From Salegentibacter_A chungangensis (GTDB lineage Bacteria; Bacteroidota; Bacteroidia; Flavobacteriales; Flavobacteriaceae), in assembly GCF_042678405.1 (NCBI RefSeq), contig NZ_JBHTLI010000001.1, positions 124,001 to 188,000 on the forward strand: 64,000 nt of DNA. Reading direction: 5' to 3'. Below the pieces are notes generated by a model. It was not told the DNA's origin. It saw only the letters and a program-made list of their open reading frames with translations, and did no database searches. Within the stretch, counting starts at the first letter, position 1. Every line of letters starts with the position of its first letter. This document shows, in pieces, positions 28,711 through 36,068 of this stretch. The translations under genes and the position numbers were made by a program.

Positions 28711-29943
28711 CTACTCTTCGAACTCCTCGCGAAGCACCTGGATCACCTCTCTAATGGTTTCCTCCTCCAGGTCTGTACGTCTAACAAGATCTTCCAAATC
28801 CTGTTCCAAAATACTTTTAGCAGTATCCAGCCCGATCTTCGAGAATTCCTGGATCACCCAGTCTTCTATCTCATCGGCGAATTCGCTAAGCTCAACATCT
28901 TCTTCAACCCCCTCACGGAATACGTCAATTTCGTACCCTGTAAGCTGACCTGCAAGCCTGATATTGTGACCTCCACGTCCAATTGCCTTAGAAACCTCTT
29001 CAGGCTTCAGCATCACCTCGGCGGTCTTATTCTCATCATCCATCTTGATCGAAGTGATCTTCGCAGGACTTAACGCCCTGGTAATGAACAACTGATCGTT
29101 GGTGGTATAGTTGATAACATCTATATTCTCATTGCCCAATTCCCGAACAATACTGTGTATCCTTGATCCTTTCATACCCACACAGGCACCAACAGGGTCT
29201 ATCCTGTCATCATAAGAATCTACAGCAACCTTCGCTTTTTCCCCGGGAACACGAACTACCTTCTTAATGGTAATAAGCCCGTCGAAAACCTCAGGGATCT
29301 CCTGCTCGAACAACTTCTCGAGGAAGCCGGGAGCAGTTCTGGACATAATGATAGTAGGCTTGTTTCCTTTAAGCTCTACACTTTCTATGATCCCGCGCAC
29401 GTTCTCTCCTTTACGGAAAAAGTCTGAAGGGATCTGACGATCTTTAGGCAACACGATCTCGTTTCCTTCATCGTCAAGCAAAATGATCGCCCTATGCCTG
29501 ATATGGTGTACCTCAGCGGTGTAAATCTCACCTTCAAGCTCTTTAAAGCTCTTGTAGATATTTGTATTGTCGTGCTCGTGGATCTTAGAGATCAGGTTTT
29601 GACGCAAGGCCAAGATTGCACGACGCCCAAGATCTTTAAGCTTAACTTCTTCTGAAACATCTTCACCAACCTCAAAATCGGGCTCTATCCTCCTTGCCTC
29701 GGTAAGGGAGATTTCCTGGTTAGGGTCCTCAACTTCTCCATCGGCTACTACTACTCGGTTTCTCCAGATCTCTAAATCTCCTTTATCGGGATTTACAATA
29801 ATATCAAAATTATCGTCTTCCCCATATTTTTTCTTTAAAGCATTTCTAAAAACCTCTTCCAAGATCGCCATTAAGGTTACACGATCTATCAGCTTGTCAT
29901 CTTTAAATTCTGAAAATGACTCTATCAAGGCGATATTTTCCAT
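28711..29943 (-). CDS. nusA: Transcription termination/antitermination factor NusA
   Basis: 410 residues. NusA binds RNA polymerase and slows it at hairpins. Visible are the N-terminal domain (LIESFSEFKDDKLIDRVTLMAILEEVFRNALKKKYG), an S1 domain (GEIYTAEVHHIRHRAIILLDDEGNEIVLP) and KH domains (GACVGMKGSRIHSIVRELGNENIDVI; AIGRGGHNIRLAGQLTGYEIDV). The acidic C-terminal repeats of E. coli NusA are absent, as in most bacteria; the protein ends with a short acidic segment. It lies 12 bases after rimP. NusA is known to control its own operon in E. coli, which bears on the leader hairpin upstream. Confidence 0.98.
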   Translation of the reverse strand: MENIALIESFSEFKDDKLIDRVTLMAILEEVFRNALKKKYGEDDNFDIIVNPDKGDLEIWRNRVVVADGEVEDPNQEISLTEARRIEPDFEVGEDVSEEVKLKDLGRRAILALRQNLISKIHEHDNTNIYKSFKELEGEIYTAEVHHIRHRAIILLDDEGNEIVLPKDRQIPSDFFRKGENVRGIIESVELKGNKPTIIMSRTAPGFLEKLFEQEIPEVFDGLITIKKVVRVPGEKAKVAVDSYDDRIDPVGACVGMKGSRIHSIVRELGNENIDVINYTTNDQLFITRALSPAKITSIKMDDENKTAEVMLKPEEVSKAIGRGGHNIRLAGQLTGYEIDVFREGVEEDVELSEFADEIEDWVIQEFSKIGLDTAKSILEQDLEDLVRRTDLEEETIREVIQVLREEFEE

Positions 29944-29955
29944 ATCAATATGCGA

Positions 29956-30417
29956 TTAAAATGTTATCATAACTTTTGCTTCTACAATATCCGTATAGGG
30001 AATCACAGCTTCTTTTTGAACTGTGTGCTTTCCTTTTCCTACGGGTTTGGGTTCTCTGGTCTTCCAGCTAAGACTGATCTTTTCTTCATCAGCCCCGGTT
30101 AAAGTTGCCTCGATCTTCTGATCTTCGGTAGTGACCTTCAGCTTTCGACCTACATTCTTTTTATATTGCCTTGGCAGGCTTAAAGGTTCTGAAACCCCGG
30201 CAGAACTTACCTCGAGGGAGAAATCTTCTTCTTCCCTGTCCAGGTTGTGCTCAACCTTTCGGCTCACTTCTATACAGTCATTCACCGACACCCCTTTATC
30301 ACCGTCTATGATCACTTTTATCTGATTATTTTCGGTGACTTCAAGGCTTATTAAAAATAAGGAATTATTCTCTTTAAAGGCCTCTTCAAGTAATTTTTCT
30401 ACTTTCTCCTGCAACAT
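29956..30417 (-). CDS. rimP: Ribosome maturation factor RimP
   Basis: 153 residues, normal length. RimP helps assemble the 30S subunit. Visible are the N-terminal alpha/beta domain (KGVSVNDCIEVSRKVEHNLDREEEDFSLEVSSAGVSEPL, with the family's characteristic VSSAG) and the C-terminal SH3-like barrel (NVGRKLKVTTEDQKIEATLTGADEEKISLSW). It is the first gene of the rimP-nusA-infB operon. The ATG lies 13 bases after a leader hairpin that resembles a terminator. Confidence 0.96.
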   Translation of the reverse strand: MLQEKVEKLLEEAFKENNSLFLISLEVTENNQIKVIIDGDKGVSVNDCIEVSRKVEHNLDREEEDFSLEVSSAGVSEPLSLPRQYKKNVGRKLKVTTEDQKIEATLTGADEEKISLSWKTREPKPVGKGKHTVQKEAVIPYTDIVEAKVMITF

Positions 30418-30430
30418 AAGGTTATAAAAA

Positions 30431-30451
30431 GAGGGGACTTATCGTCCCCTC
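30431..30451 (-). terminator. Terminator-like hairpin in the rimP-nusA-infB leader (possible attenuator)
   Basis: GAGGGGAC and GTCCCCTC form a perfect 8-bp GC-rich stem with a 5-base loop. On the minus strand it is followed directly by TTTTTATAA and then the rimP ATG, 13 bases from the stem. It lies downstream of the only good -7 element (30479-30486), so it would be transcribed in the operon's leader. Confidence 0.65.
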
Positions 30452-30478
30452 GCTGTACTTTTTATAGTTTCAACGCTG

Positions 30479-30486
30479 CAAATATA
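30479..30486 (-). promoter_or_regulatory. -7 promoter element for rimP-nusA-infB
   Basis: The minus strand reads TATATTTG, a full TAnnTTTG match about 61 bases before the rimP ATG. No TTG at the -33 position was seen. Confidence 0.5.
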
Positions 30487-30583
30487 GCATTATTTTCTAA
30501 GATAGAAAACCGGGAAATAAATGAAATTTTATTTGTACTTTTAATAAACAAATTCATTTCTAACCATTTACCAACAAACAAGA

Positions 30584-31414
30584 ATGAAAAGGATACTTGT
30601 TCCAACCGACTTTTCTGAACAGGCTGAATACGCCCTGAAAGTAGCGGCGCAACTGGCAAAAAAATTCGACAGTGAAATTTACCTATTACATATGCTTGAA
30701 CTGCCATTAGAACTGGTAGACCCCGTAGCGGGAAGTTCGAGCCACAACCTCCCAGAATCCATATTTTTTATGAAACTTGCCCATCAGCGTTTCAAAAAAC
30801 TGATGTCAAAACCTTACCTGGATGGCATAAAATTATACGAGACCGTGCAGTTTCACCAGGCATTCGAAGGGATAATGGAAGTAAGTGAGGACAAAAAGTG
30901 CGACATTATTGTTATGGGCTCTCACGGCGCAAGTGGCTTTAAAGAAATGTTCATAGGCTCGAACACCGAAAAGGTGGTACGCACTTCTAAGATTCCCGTT
31001 CTTGTTATCAAAAAGGAACATCCTGAATTCAAAATAGAGAATTTTGTATTTGCTACAGACGGGGACTCCAGTAACAAACACACCCTCAAAATGGCCAAAG
31101 ACTTCGCCGATAAAATGAATGCCAAGTTACACCTGCTGTTCATCAACACTCCCAACAACTTCCTAACCAGTGAAGATGTTAAGAAAAGAATGGAGAATTT
31201 TGTAGATGGCCAGAATGTTGGAGACTACAACATTCATATTTATAACGATGTTAGCGTAGAAAAGGGAATATTAGGATTTGCCACCACCATAGATGCAGGC
31301 CTAATAGGAATCAGCACTCACGGAAGAAAGGGTATAGCGCATTTCTTTAACGGAAGCATCAGTGAAGACCTGGTAAACCACGCCAAGATCCCGGTGGTTA
31401 CCTTCAGGATCTAA
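30584..31414 (+). CDS. Universal stress protein, two tandem UspA domains
   Basis: 276 residues with two Usp folds. The first (1-145) starts MKRILVPTDFSEQAEYALKVAAQLA and carries an ATP-binding-type signature near its end (VMGSHGASGFKEMFIGSNTEKVVRTSKIPVLVI). The second (150-276) is more divergent but ends IGISTHGRKGIAHFFNGSISEDLVNHAKIPVVTF, again of the GxxGxxx9-10-G type. Such proteins respond to growth arrest and stress. The gene stands alone, divergent from rimP, and its 3' end overlaps the convergent AsmA-like gene by 4 bases. No TGA-N6-TCA site is present upstream, unlike the second usp gene in this window. Confidence 0.93.
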   Translation: MKRILVPTDFSEQAEYALKVAAQLAKKFDSEIYLLHMLELPLELVDPVAGSSSHNLPESIFFMKLAHQRFKKLMSKPYLDGIKLYETVQFHQAFEGIMEVSEDKKCDIIVMGSHGASGFKEMFIGSNTEKVVRTSKIPVLVIKKEHPEFKIENFVFATDGDSSNKHTLKMAKDFADKMNAKLHLLFINTPNNFLTSEDVKKRMENFVDGQNVGDYNIHIYNDVSVEKGILGFATTIDAGLIGISTHGRKGIAHFFNGSISEDLVNHAKIPVVTFRI

Positions 31415-32952
31415 AGAAATGATTTCAGGGCCCCGGCCCTGATACATTTCCAGAAATAATTCCAGAAAGATTTCGTCTTATCCCGCTTCACCTTTATATT
31501 TTTGTGAACCAGTTCTTCATTCACCGCTTCGTTATTGACGAATAAATTTGCAATTGCAGACAAGATCTTATTTTTCTTTTCACTGTTCTTTCGCAGTACT
31601 TCCACCTTAAAATCATAATACCTAAGCTTCATTTTTCCGTTCGCAACAGTATTATTACCGGTATAGTTAAAGCTCATATCGGCAATATCGCCTTTTGCCT
31701 CAATATTCATTGCAGGTTTTAAGAACTCATTCATCCCGGCTGCAGACAGCCTGCCCATTTTTCCTGAAATCCTGAACCGGTCGTTCAGATCGCTAACATC
31801 CATATTCCAGTTCACCTCGAGCGGCGCCTCCCCCATAAAGGAGGTTTTCACGTCTACATCTGTCCTGGGAAAAGTCTCTTCAGACATTCCCACATTGCTA
31901 AGATGATAGATACTGGCATTCAGGTTTTCAAACTTCAGCATTCCGGCCTGCCTTGATGTATCTATCAATTCTTCATACTGAATATAACTTTGCCTTATCC
32001 TGATGGAATCCAGCTCGAGCTTAAAAGGCAGATTCCTGATCAATTCACTGTACATTGGCTTATGGCGGGTATCTTTCGGCATAAGTTTATTCCGGTATAA
32101 CCGAAGCTTTGCATCACTGATCCTGGTTAAGGGGTTTCTGAAGTGCAGGGAATCATTCCTAAAGGACCAGCTAAGGTCATTTAGATGTATTTCACTGATA
32201 TTTAATTCAACCCTGTCCTTTTCATAGGGGATATGCTTTTGAAACTCGATCCTATTATACTTAGGGACAATCTTAAAATTCTGAAGTTTCAGAGCACCTT
32301 TATTAGCATCGATATTGGATATATAGATATCATGTTGCGGATTCATTCTCATATAAACCGAATCGCTCCTGAAATGATACCCGCGGTAATCGAAAGGCAC
32401 AGGCTCCCTGAGTGTCTTTTGATTGAGATTGATATCCCTCATTTCCAGCTCCGGGAAACTTACAAAGATTTGATCTGCTTTTGAAGTATCAGACTTAACA
32501 AGCCTGAATTGACCATTCTTCACCTTCAGGGATTTAATCATTACTTTTTTTCCCAACTTACCTGAAGAAGAGTCCTTTTTTGCTGCCTGTTCAGACTTGG
32601 TGATCCTTATATCCGGTGAATTTAAAAACAATTCCCCTATTATAATTTCTTTACGGGTTAAATAAGCCCAAAGATCAAGGTCGTCCAGTTTAATAAGCTT
32701 AGCCTTCAGGACTCTCCCGTTCTTACTGAATTCGGCTTTTTCAACTTCTGCCATTGCTCCCAGCAAACTCACATTTATCTTTTTATAGGAAGTGCCGGAG
32801 TCGGTTAAGGATTTCTCAAGTCCTTTTTTGATCTTATGTTCCAAGAAATTATTGGCTCCAATTAAAAGCCCTGCAATTACTGCAAGGGCAACAAGGAAGT
32901 AAAGAGTTCTTTTTCGGTTGGTTCTCAAGGCTAAGTGTTGGTTTTGGAACAA
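31411..32952 (-). CDS. AsmA-like single-pass membrane protein, function unknown
   Basis: 513 residues. After a basic N-terminus one membrane helix (YFLVALAVIAGLLIGANNFL) is followed by a large periplasmic part rich in beta strands (KINVSLLGAMAEVEKAEFS, IIIGELFLNSPDIRITKSE, LEVNWNMDVSDLNDRFRISGKMGRLSA). This recalls the AsmA/DUF748 families, which bridge the membranes and are thought to move lipids. It ends with a basic segment (KRDKTKSFWNYFWKCIRAGALKSF). Identification is by overall pattern only. It is convergent with and overlaps the usp gene by 4 bases; no terminator separates them. Confidence 0.75.
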   Translation of the reverse strand: MFQNQHLALRTNRKRTLYFLVALAVIAGLLIGANNFLEHKIKKGLEKSLTDSGTSYKKINVSLLGAMAEVEKAEFSKNGRVLKAKLIKLDDLDLWAYLTRKEIIIGELFLNSPDIRITKSEQAAKKDSSSGKLGKKVMIKSLKVKNGQFRLVKSDTSKADQIFVSFPELEMRDINLNQKTLREPVPFDYRGYHFRSDSVYMRMNPQHDIYISNIDANKGALKLQNFKIVPKYNRIEFQKHIPYEKDRVELNISEIHLNDLSWSFRNDSLHFRNPLTRISDAKLRLYRNKLMPKDTRHKPMYSELIRNLPFKLELDSIRIRQSYIQYEELIDTSRQAGMLKFENLNASIYHLSNVGMSEETFPRTDVDVKTSFMGEAPLEVNWNMDVSDLNDRFRISGKMGRLSAAGMNEFLKPAMNIEAKGDIADMSFNYTGNNTVANGKMKLRYYDFKVEVLRKNSEKKNKILSAIANLFVNNEAVNEELVHKNIKVKRDKTKSFWNYFWKCIRAGALKSFL

Positions 32953-33082
32953 TTTACAATTCAGAAAACATTTTCTTCACAGGTTTAAGATTTTTTAACT
33001 TAAAAATTTAACCGCCTGATTATCCCTGCGTTAAATTTAAGTCAAACTTAGTACAGCTCGGTTTTTGCACGTGATTTGATTG

Positions 33083-33090
33083 TATATTTG
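33083..33090 (+). promoter_or_regulatory. -7 promoter element before small membrane protein
   Basis: TATATTTG is a full TAnnTTTG match. A TTTTTG at 33062-33067 could be the -33 element, but the spacer is only 15 bases, shorter than usual. The ATG at 33114 follows 23 bases later. Confidence 0.45.
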
Positions 33091-33113
33091 ACCAAAATCA
33101 TTTGCAACACACC

Positions 33114-33332
33114 ATGCTGTTTAAACTAAGTATTAAAATAATATTTATAGCTGTCGAAATCTTTTTGGGCATCTACAGCATTGTAGTGAGTGATAGTCTT
33201 TTAATCAAGTTTTTATTCTTCGCTGTTACTGCGGTTATTATCGCATTTGGAGTAACTAAGATCATTAATAAGTTACTTCCGGTAGATAAGGATTATATCG
33301 CTGCAGACCTGGAGGAGGAAGTTGAAGAATAA
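33114..33332 (+). CDS. Small two-helix membrane protein, unknown
   Basis: 72 residues from the ATG at 33114. A TTG at 33102 would add four residues but lies only about five bases after the predicted transcript start, so I prefer the ATG. Two hydrophobic helices (about 7-24 and 29-48) are followed by an acidic cytoplasmic-looking tail (PVDKDYIAADLEEEVEE). No family is recognised. It has its own promoter and no cotranscribed partner is evident; the phosphoesterase starts 114 bases later on the same strand. Confidence 0.7.
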   Translation: MLFKLSIKIIFIAVEIFLGIYSIVVSDSLLIKFLFFAVTAVIIAFGVTKIINKLLPVDKDYIAADLEEEVEE

Positions 33333-33446
33333 ATCTTAACCCATTTCAGGCTTTCCTTTTAATCCAAATTAATTCTTTTTCCCTGACATTAATTTCATAT
33401 CTTTTTCAAAAAGCCTGTCCTTTTCAACAACTCCTATTTTTCAAGA

Positions 33447-34073
33447 ATGAAATTAATTTGCATTGCAGACACTCACAATAAACACCAGCATTTGGATCTT
33501 CCTGCCGGCGATGTCCTGATTCACGCAGGAGATTTCACAGAATCGGGAACCCGTGGAGAATGTCTTGAATTTCTCAAGTGGTTTTCAGGCCAGCCCCATA
33601 CTCACAAGATCCTTATTGCGGGTAATCACGATTTTTACTTTGAAAAGCTTAATGCACAGGAGTTAAATGAAATTTTACCATCAAATATTCATTACCTCAA
33701 TGATAGTGGTATTACAATAGACGAGGTTAGTTTCTGGGGTTCTCCTATAACCCCGGGTAGCGGAAGATGGGCCTTTAACCGGGACAGAGGCGATGCAATT
33801 TCAAAACACTGGCAACGAATTCCCAAAGACACCCAGGTGTTAATTACCCACACTCCTCCTTATGGGATTATGGACAGGATTAAAAGTGATACCAGTGTCG
33901 GATGTTCAGACCTATTAAAGAAAGTGAAATCGGTTCAGCCCAAGATCCATATTTTCGGACACATCCACGAAAATTACGGACTGGAGAAAAAGAGTGACAT
34001 CCGCTACCTCAACTGTTCGGTCCTTAACGAAACCTACACTTTTTTTCGCCCGCCTTCCCAGGTAGAAGTTTAA
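33447..34073 (+). CDS. Metallophosphoesterase (calcineurin-like)
   Basis: 208 residues with every metal-binding motif of the calcineurin-like fold in order: DTHNKH (residue 8), HAGDFTE, GNHDFYF, THTPPYG and FGHIHENYG. Such enzymes hydrolyse phosphomono- or diesters with two metal ions. The compact size and the DSGITIDEVSFWGSPITPGSG segment resemble the MPPED/UPF0046-like branch. It has no signal peptide, so it is cytoplasmic. The substrate is unknown. It is probably transcribed alone or with the small membrane protein upstream. Confidence 0.9.
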   Translation: MKLICIADTHNKHQHLDLPAGDVLIHAGDFTESGTRGECLEFLKWFSGQPHTHKILIAGNHDFYFEKLNAQELNEILPSNIHYLNDSGITIDEVSFWGSPITPGSGRWAFNRDRGDAISKHWQRIPKDTQVLITHTPPYGIMDRIKSDTSVGCSDLLKKVKSVQPKIHIFGHIHENYGLEKKSDIRYLNCSVLNETYTFFRPPSQVEV

Positions 34074-34254
34074 GCATTATTACCGGAAATCCCCTATTTG
34101 TTTTTTTAGCGTTATAAGGCAACGTTAAAAAAATGCTCCCAGCGTTAAATATTTATTAATCAGTAAAGTATTAGACTTTTTTTAACAGGAAGATAGCAAG
34201 TCGCATCTTACTTTAGCCGAAGAAATATGATTACTAACGCCAATAACCATTTCT

Positions 34255-34590
34255 ATGAACACCTATAATTACGAACCTGCGACTGTCTTAGAAGAAGTTA
34301 AGCATCTTATATCTTATAGTATCTCGAACATCGAAGAACAGAATTCGAATTACAAAACGATGCACAGGGCGATAATCAAAAAATATTTTGAGGCTAAAAA
34401 TGTTCATATAAATTACCAGGAACATACCGTGGAGATGGAAATTCCGGTAGGGAACAGGAAATACACCCGTATTACTTTTGAATGCCAGAAACTGGAGCGC
34501 TTTCTTAAATCCTGCCTCAAGAAGGATGAGAAAAGCCTTTATTTTTACCAGAATATACTAACGCACTACAACGCGGTAAGTGCAGCGTAA
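34255..34590 (+). CDS. Hypothetical protein
   Basis: 111 residues, not recognised. It is soluble and has a helical N-terminal half (VLEEVKHLISYSISNIEEQNSNYKTMHRAIIKKYFEAK), then a likely beta hairpin (NVHINYQEHTVEMEIPVGNRKYTRITFE) and a C-terminal helix pair (LERFLKSCLKKDEKSLYFYQNILTHYN). The ATG is 181 bases after the phosphoesterase stop. A strong bidirectional terminator follows 30 bases after its stop. Codon use looks like that of its neighbours, so it is probably a real gene. Confidence 0.7.
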   Translation: MNTYNYEPATVLEEVKHLISYSISNIEEQNSNYKTMHRAIIKKYFEAKNVHINYQEHTVEMEIPVGNRKYTRITFECQKLERFLKSCLKKDEKSLYFYQNILTHYNAVSAA

Positions 34591-34620
34591 CATATAGAAA
34601 AAGGAGATTAGTTAAAAGCA

Positions 34621-34656
34621 AAAAAGGCTTCAGTTGAAAAACCGAAGCCTTTTTTA
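34621..34656. terminator. Bidirectional terminator between the hypothetical gene and the capsule locus
   Basis: AAAAAAGGCTTC and GAAGCCTTTTTT form a perfect 12-bp stem around a 12-base loop. It lies between two convergent genes and ends the wza-wzc-wzi transcript on the minus strand. Confidence 0.92.
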
Positions 34657-34678
34657 ATTCCCGGATATAGAAGCCTGA

Positions 34679-36049
34679 TTAAAGAGATTTCGAGAGGTGG
34701 AGCCCGGCTCCAAAAACCGGCTCCTTATACGAATTAAACTCGGTGCCCAATTCAATATTTAACTGAAAGGGCCTGTTTATCAACCTGACTTCCGAATAAA
34801 AGTAAAACACGTCTTCATTGGTCCCATCCTCATGTAAAGGCTTTTGGAATGTCCCCTCGTTATGGGCATAACTCAACATCAGCTTATATGGATAGGTATT
34901 AAAATAAGTTGAGAATTGACCGGAAACTCCAAAATGATGTGCTGAAAACTTATTGTTTACAACCATATCAGAATCCCTGTCATAAGTAAAGAAAGGAACG
35001 CCTAAGATCCTGCTTTTATAGGTCCACCCGGAAGGGTAAACCCCATTATTAAAGTAATTGTCATATAAATGGGGGCCGGTCTGGCTCTGATCACGTGTGT
35101 AATAGAACTCGTAAATAAAAGAATTAATAATCCTGTCCTTTTCCGAAAAATCTATAAACACTCCATATCGTCCGTCAGGAAAATTAGCGCCCCGGCTTCC
35201 GGAGCCATCCTCAAATAGGTTATTGAATATGAACCGGGCTTTAAAATCTTTAAATTCCCTTGTTACATATAACTCCCAAGACCCCAAATGATTACCAAGC
35301 ACATTGGCCTTATCACTTTCTAAAGAGTTATCTCCTCCGGCTCTACCGGCAAAAATCCGTAGGTAGTCTTCTATCCCTGCAGGTTGCTTTCCAAACCTTG
35401 GAGATGTTCCTCCCCATTGGGCAAAATGCTGGATCCCGGCTTTAAGTTTCCAGCCATTCCAGCTTTTAAAAACAAGATGCAGGCTTTTATGATGTAAAAA
35501 TGCATCCTTAACATAGCGGTCCTCCCCCAGCCAGTATTCTTCAAGAGTAGCTTCGAAACCCCAGCCCAATTCTCTTCCTTTAAAAAACACTGTGCCATTC
35601 GTGCCAAGTTGCACTCCAGGTAAGGCTCTGGCGTTTAAGGACCATAAAATATTCCGGTTGGAAGCACTAAGCCCATTGTACATTTCGGCTTTATGTTTAA
35701 TGCCTGTAACAACTTCCAGCCAGGAATTGGAATAAGCCAGATAAGCCTCATCTATGAACAATTCCTTTTCCAGCCCATCAGAAAATGCCAAACCACCTCC
35801 AAATTCAAAGGTCTTGTTCCCTTCGAAGTTATAAATTCCATAAGCATTAAGCCCGGCAGATACATTGGACGTTTCAGCTATTCGCCCCCGCTGATTGCTA
35901 TACATCCAGAAAGGTAGTTCCTCCTTATTAGAATACGCTCCCATTAACCTTGCCTCGCCGGAAAAATCAATAGCCTGCGCCCACAGGCTGGAAAAATTCA
36001 ATAAAAAAAGCAGGCTGATTAAAACCTGCTTGAAATATTTTCTACTCAT
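34679..36049 (-). CDS. Wzi-like outer-membrane capsule assembly protein
   Basis: 456 residues. It has a signal peptide (ISLLFLLNFSSLWAQA) followed by an all-beta barrel pattern with many aromatic strand ends (FEFGGGLAFSDGL, WLEVVTGIKHKAEMYNGLS, FKARFIFNNLFEDGSG, RPFQLNIELGTEFNSY). The motif LPFWMYSNQRGR near the start and the capsule locus context match the capsule assembly protein Wzi family of Bacteroidota. Wzi helps attach capsule to the cell surface. It is the last gene of the locus, 19 bases after wzc, and is followed by a strong terminator. Confidence 0.85.
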   Translation of the reverse strand: MSRKYFKQVLISLLFLLNFSSLWAQAIDFSGEARLMGAYSNKEELPFWMYSNQRGRIAETSNVSAGLNAYGIYNFEGNKTFEFGGGLAFSDGLEKELFIDEAYLAYSNSWLEVVTGIKHKAEMYNGLSASNRNILWSLNARALPGVQLGTNGTVFFKGRELGWGFEATLEEYWLGEDRYVKDAFLHHKSLHLVFKSWNGWKLKAGIQHFAQWGGTSPRFGKQPAGIEDYLRIFAGRAGGDNSLESDKANVLGNHLGSWELYVTREFKDFKARFIFNNLFEDGSGSRGANFPDGRYGVFIDFSEKDRIINSFIYEFYYTRDQSQTGPHLYDNYFNNGVYPSGWTYKSRILGVPFFTYDRDSDMVVNNKFSAHHFGVSGQFSTYFNTYPYKLMLSYAHNEGTFQKPLHEDGTNEDVFYFYSEVRLINRPFQLNIELGTEFNSYKEPVFGAGLHLSKSL

Positions 36050-36068
36050 AATTAAGTGAACCTTAGTT

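Noticed and set aside
33102..33113. TTG start giving four more residues for the small membrane protein
   Set aside because: It lies only about five bases after the predicted transcript start; the ATG at 33114 is more likely.
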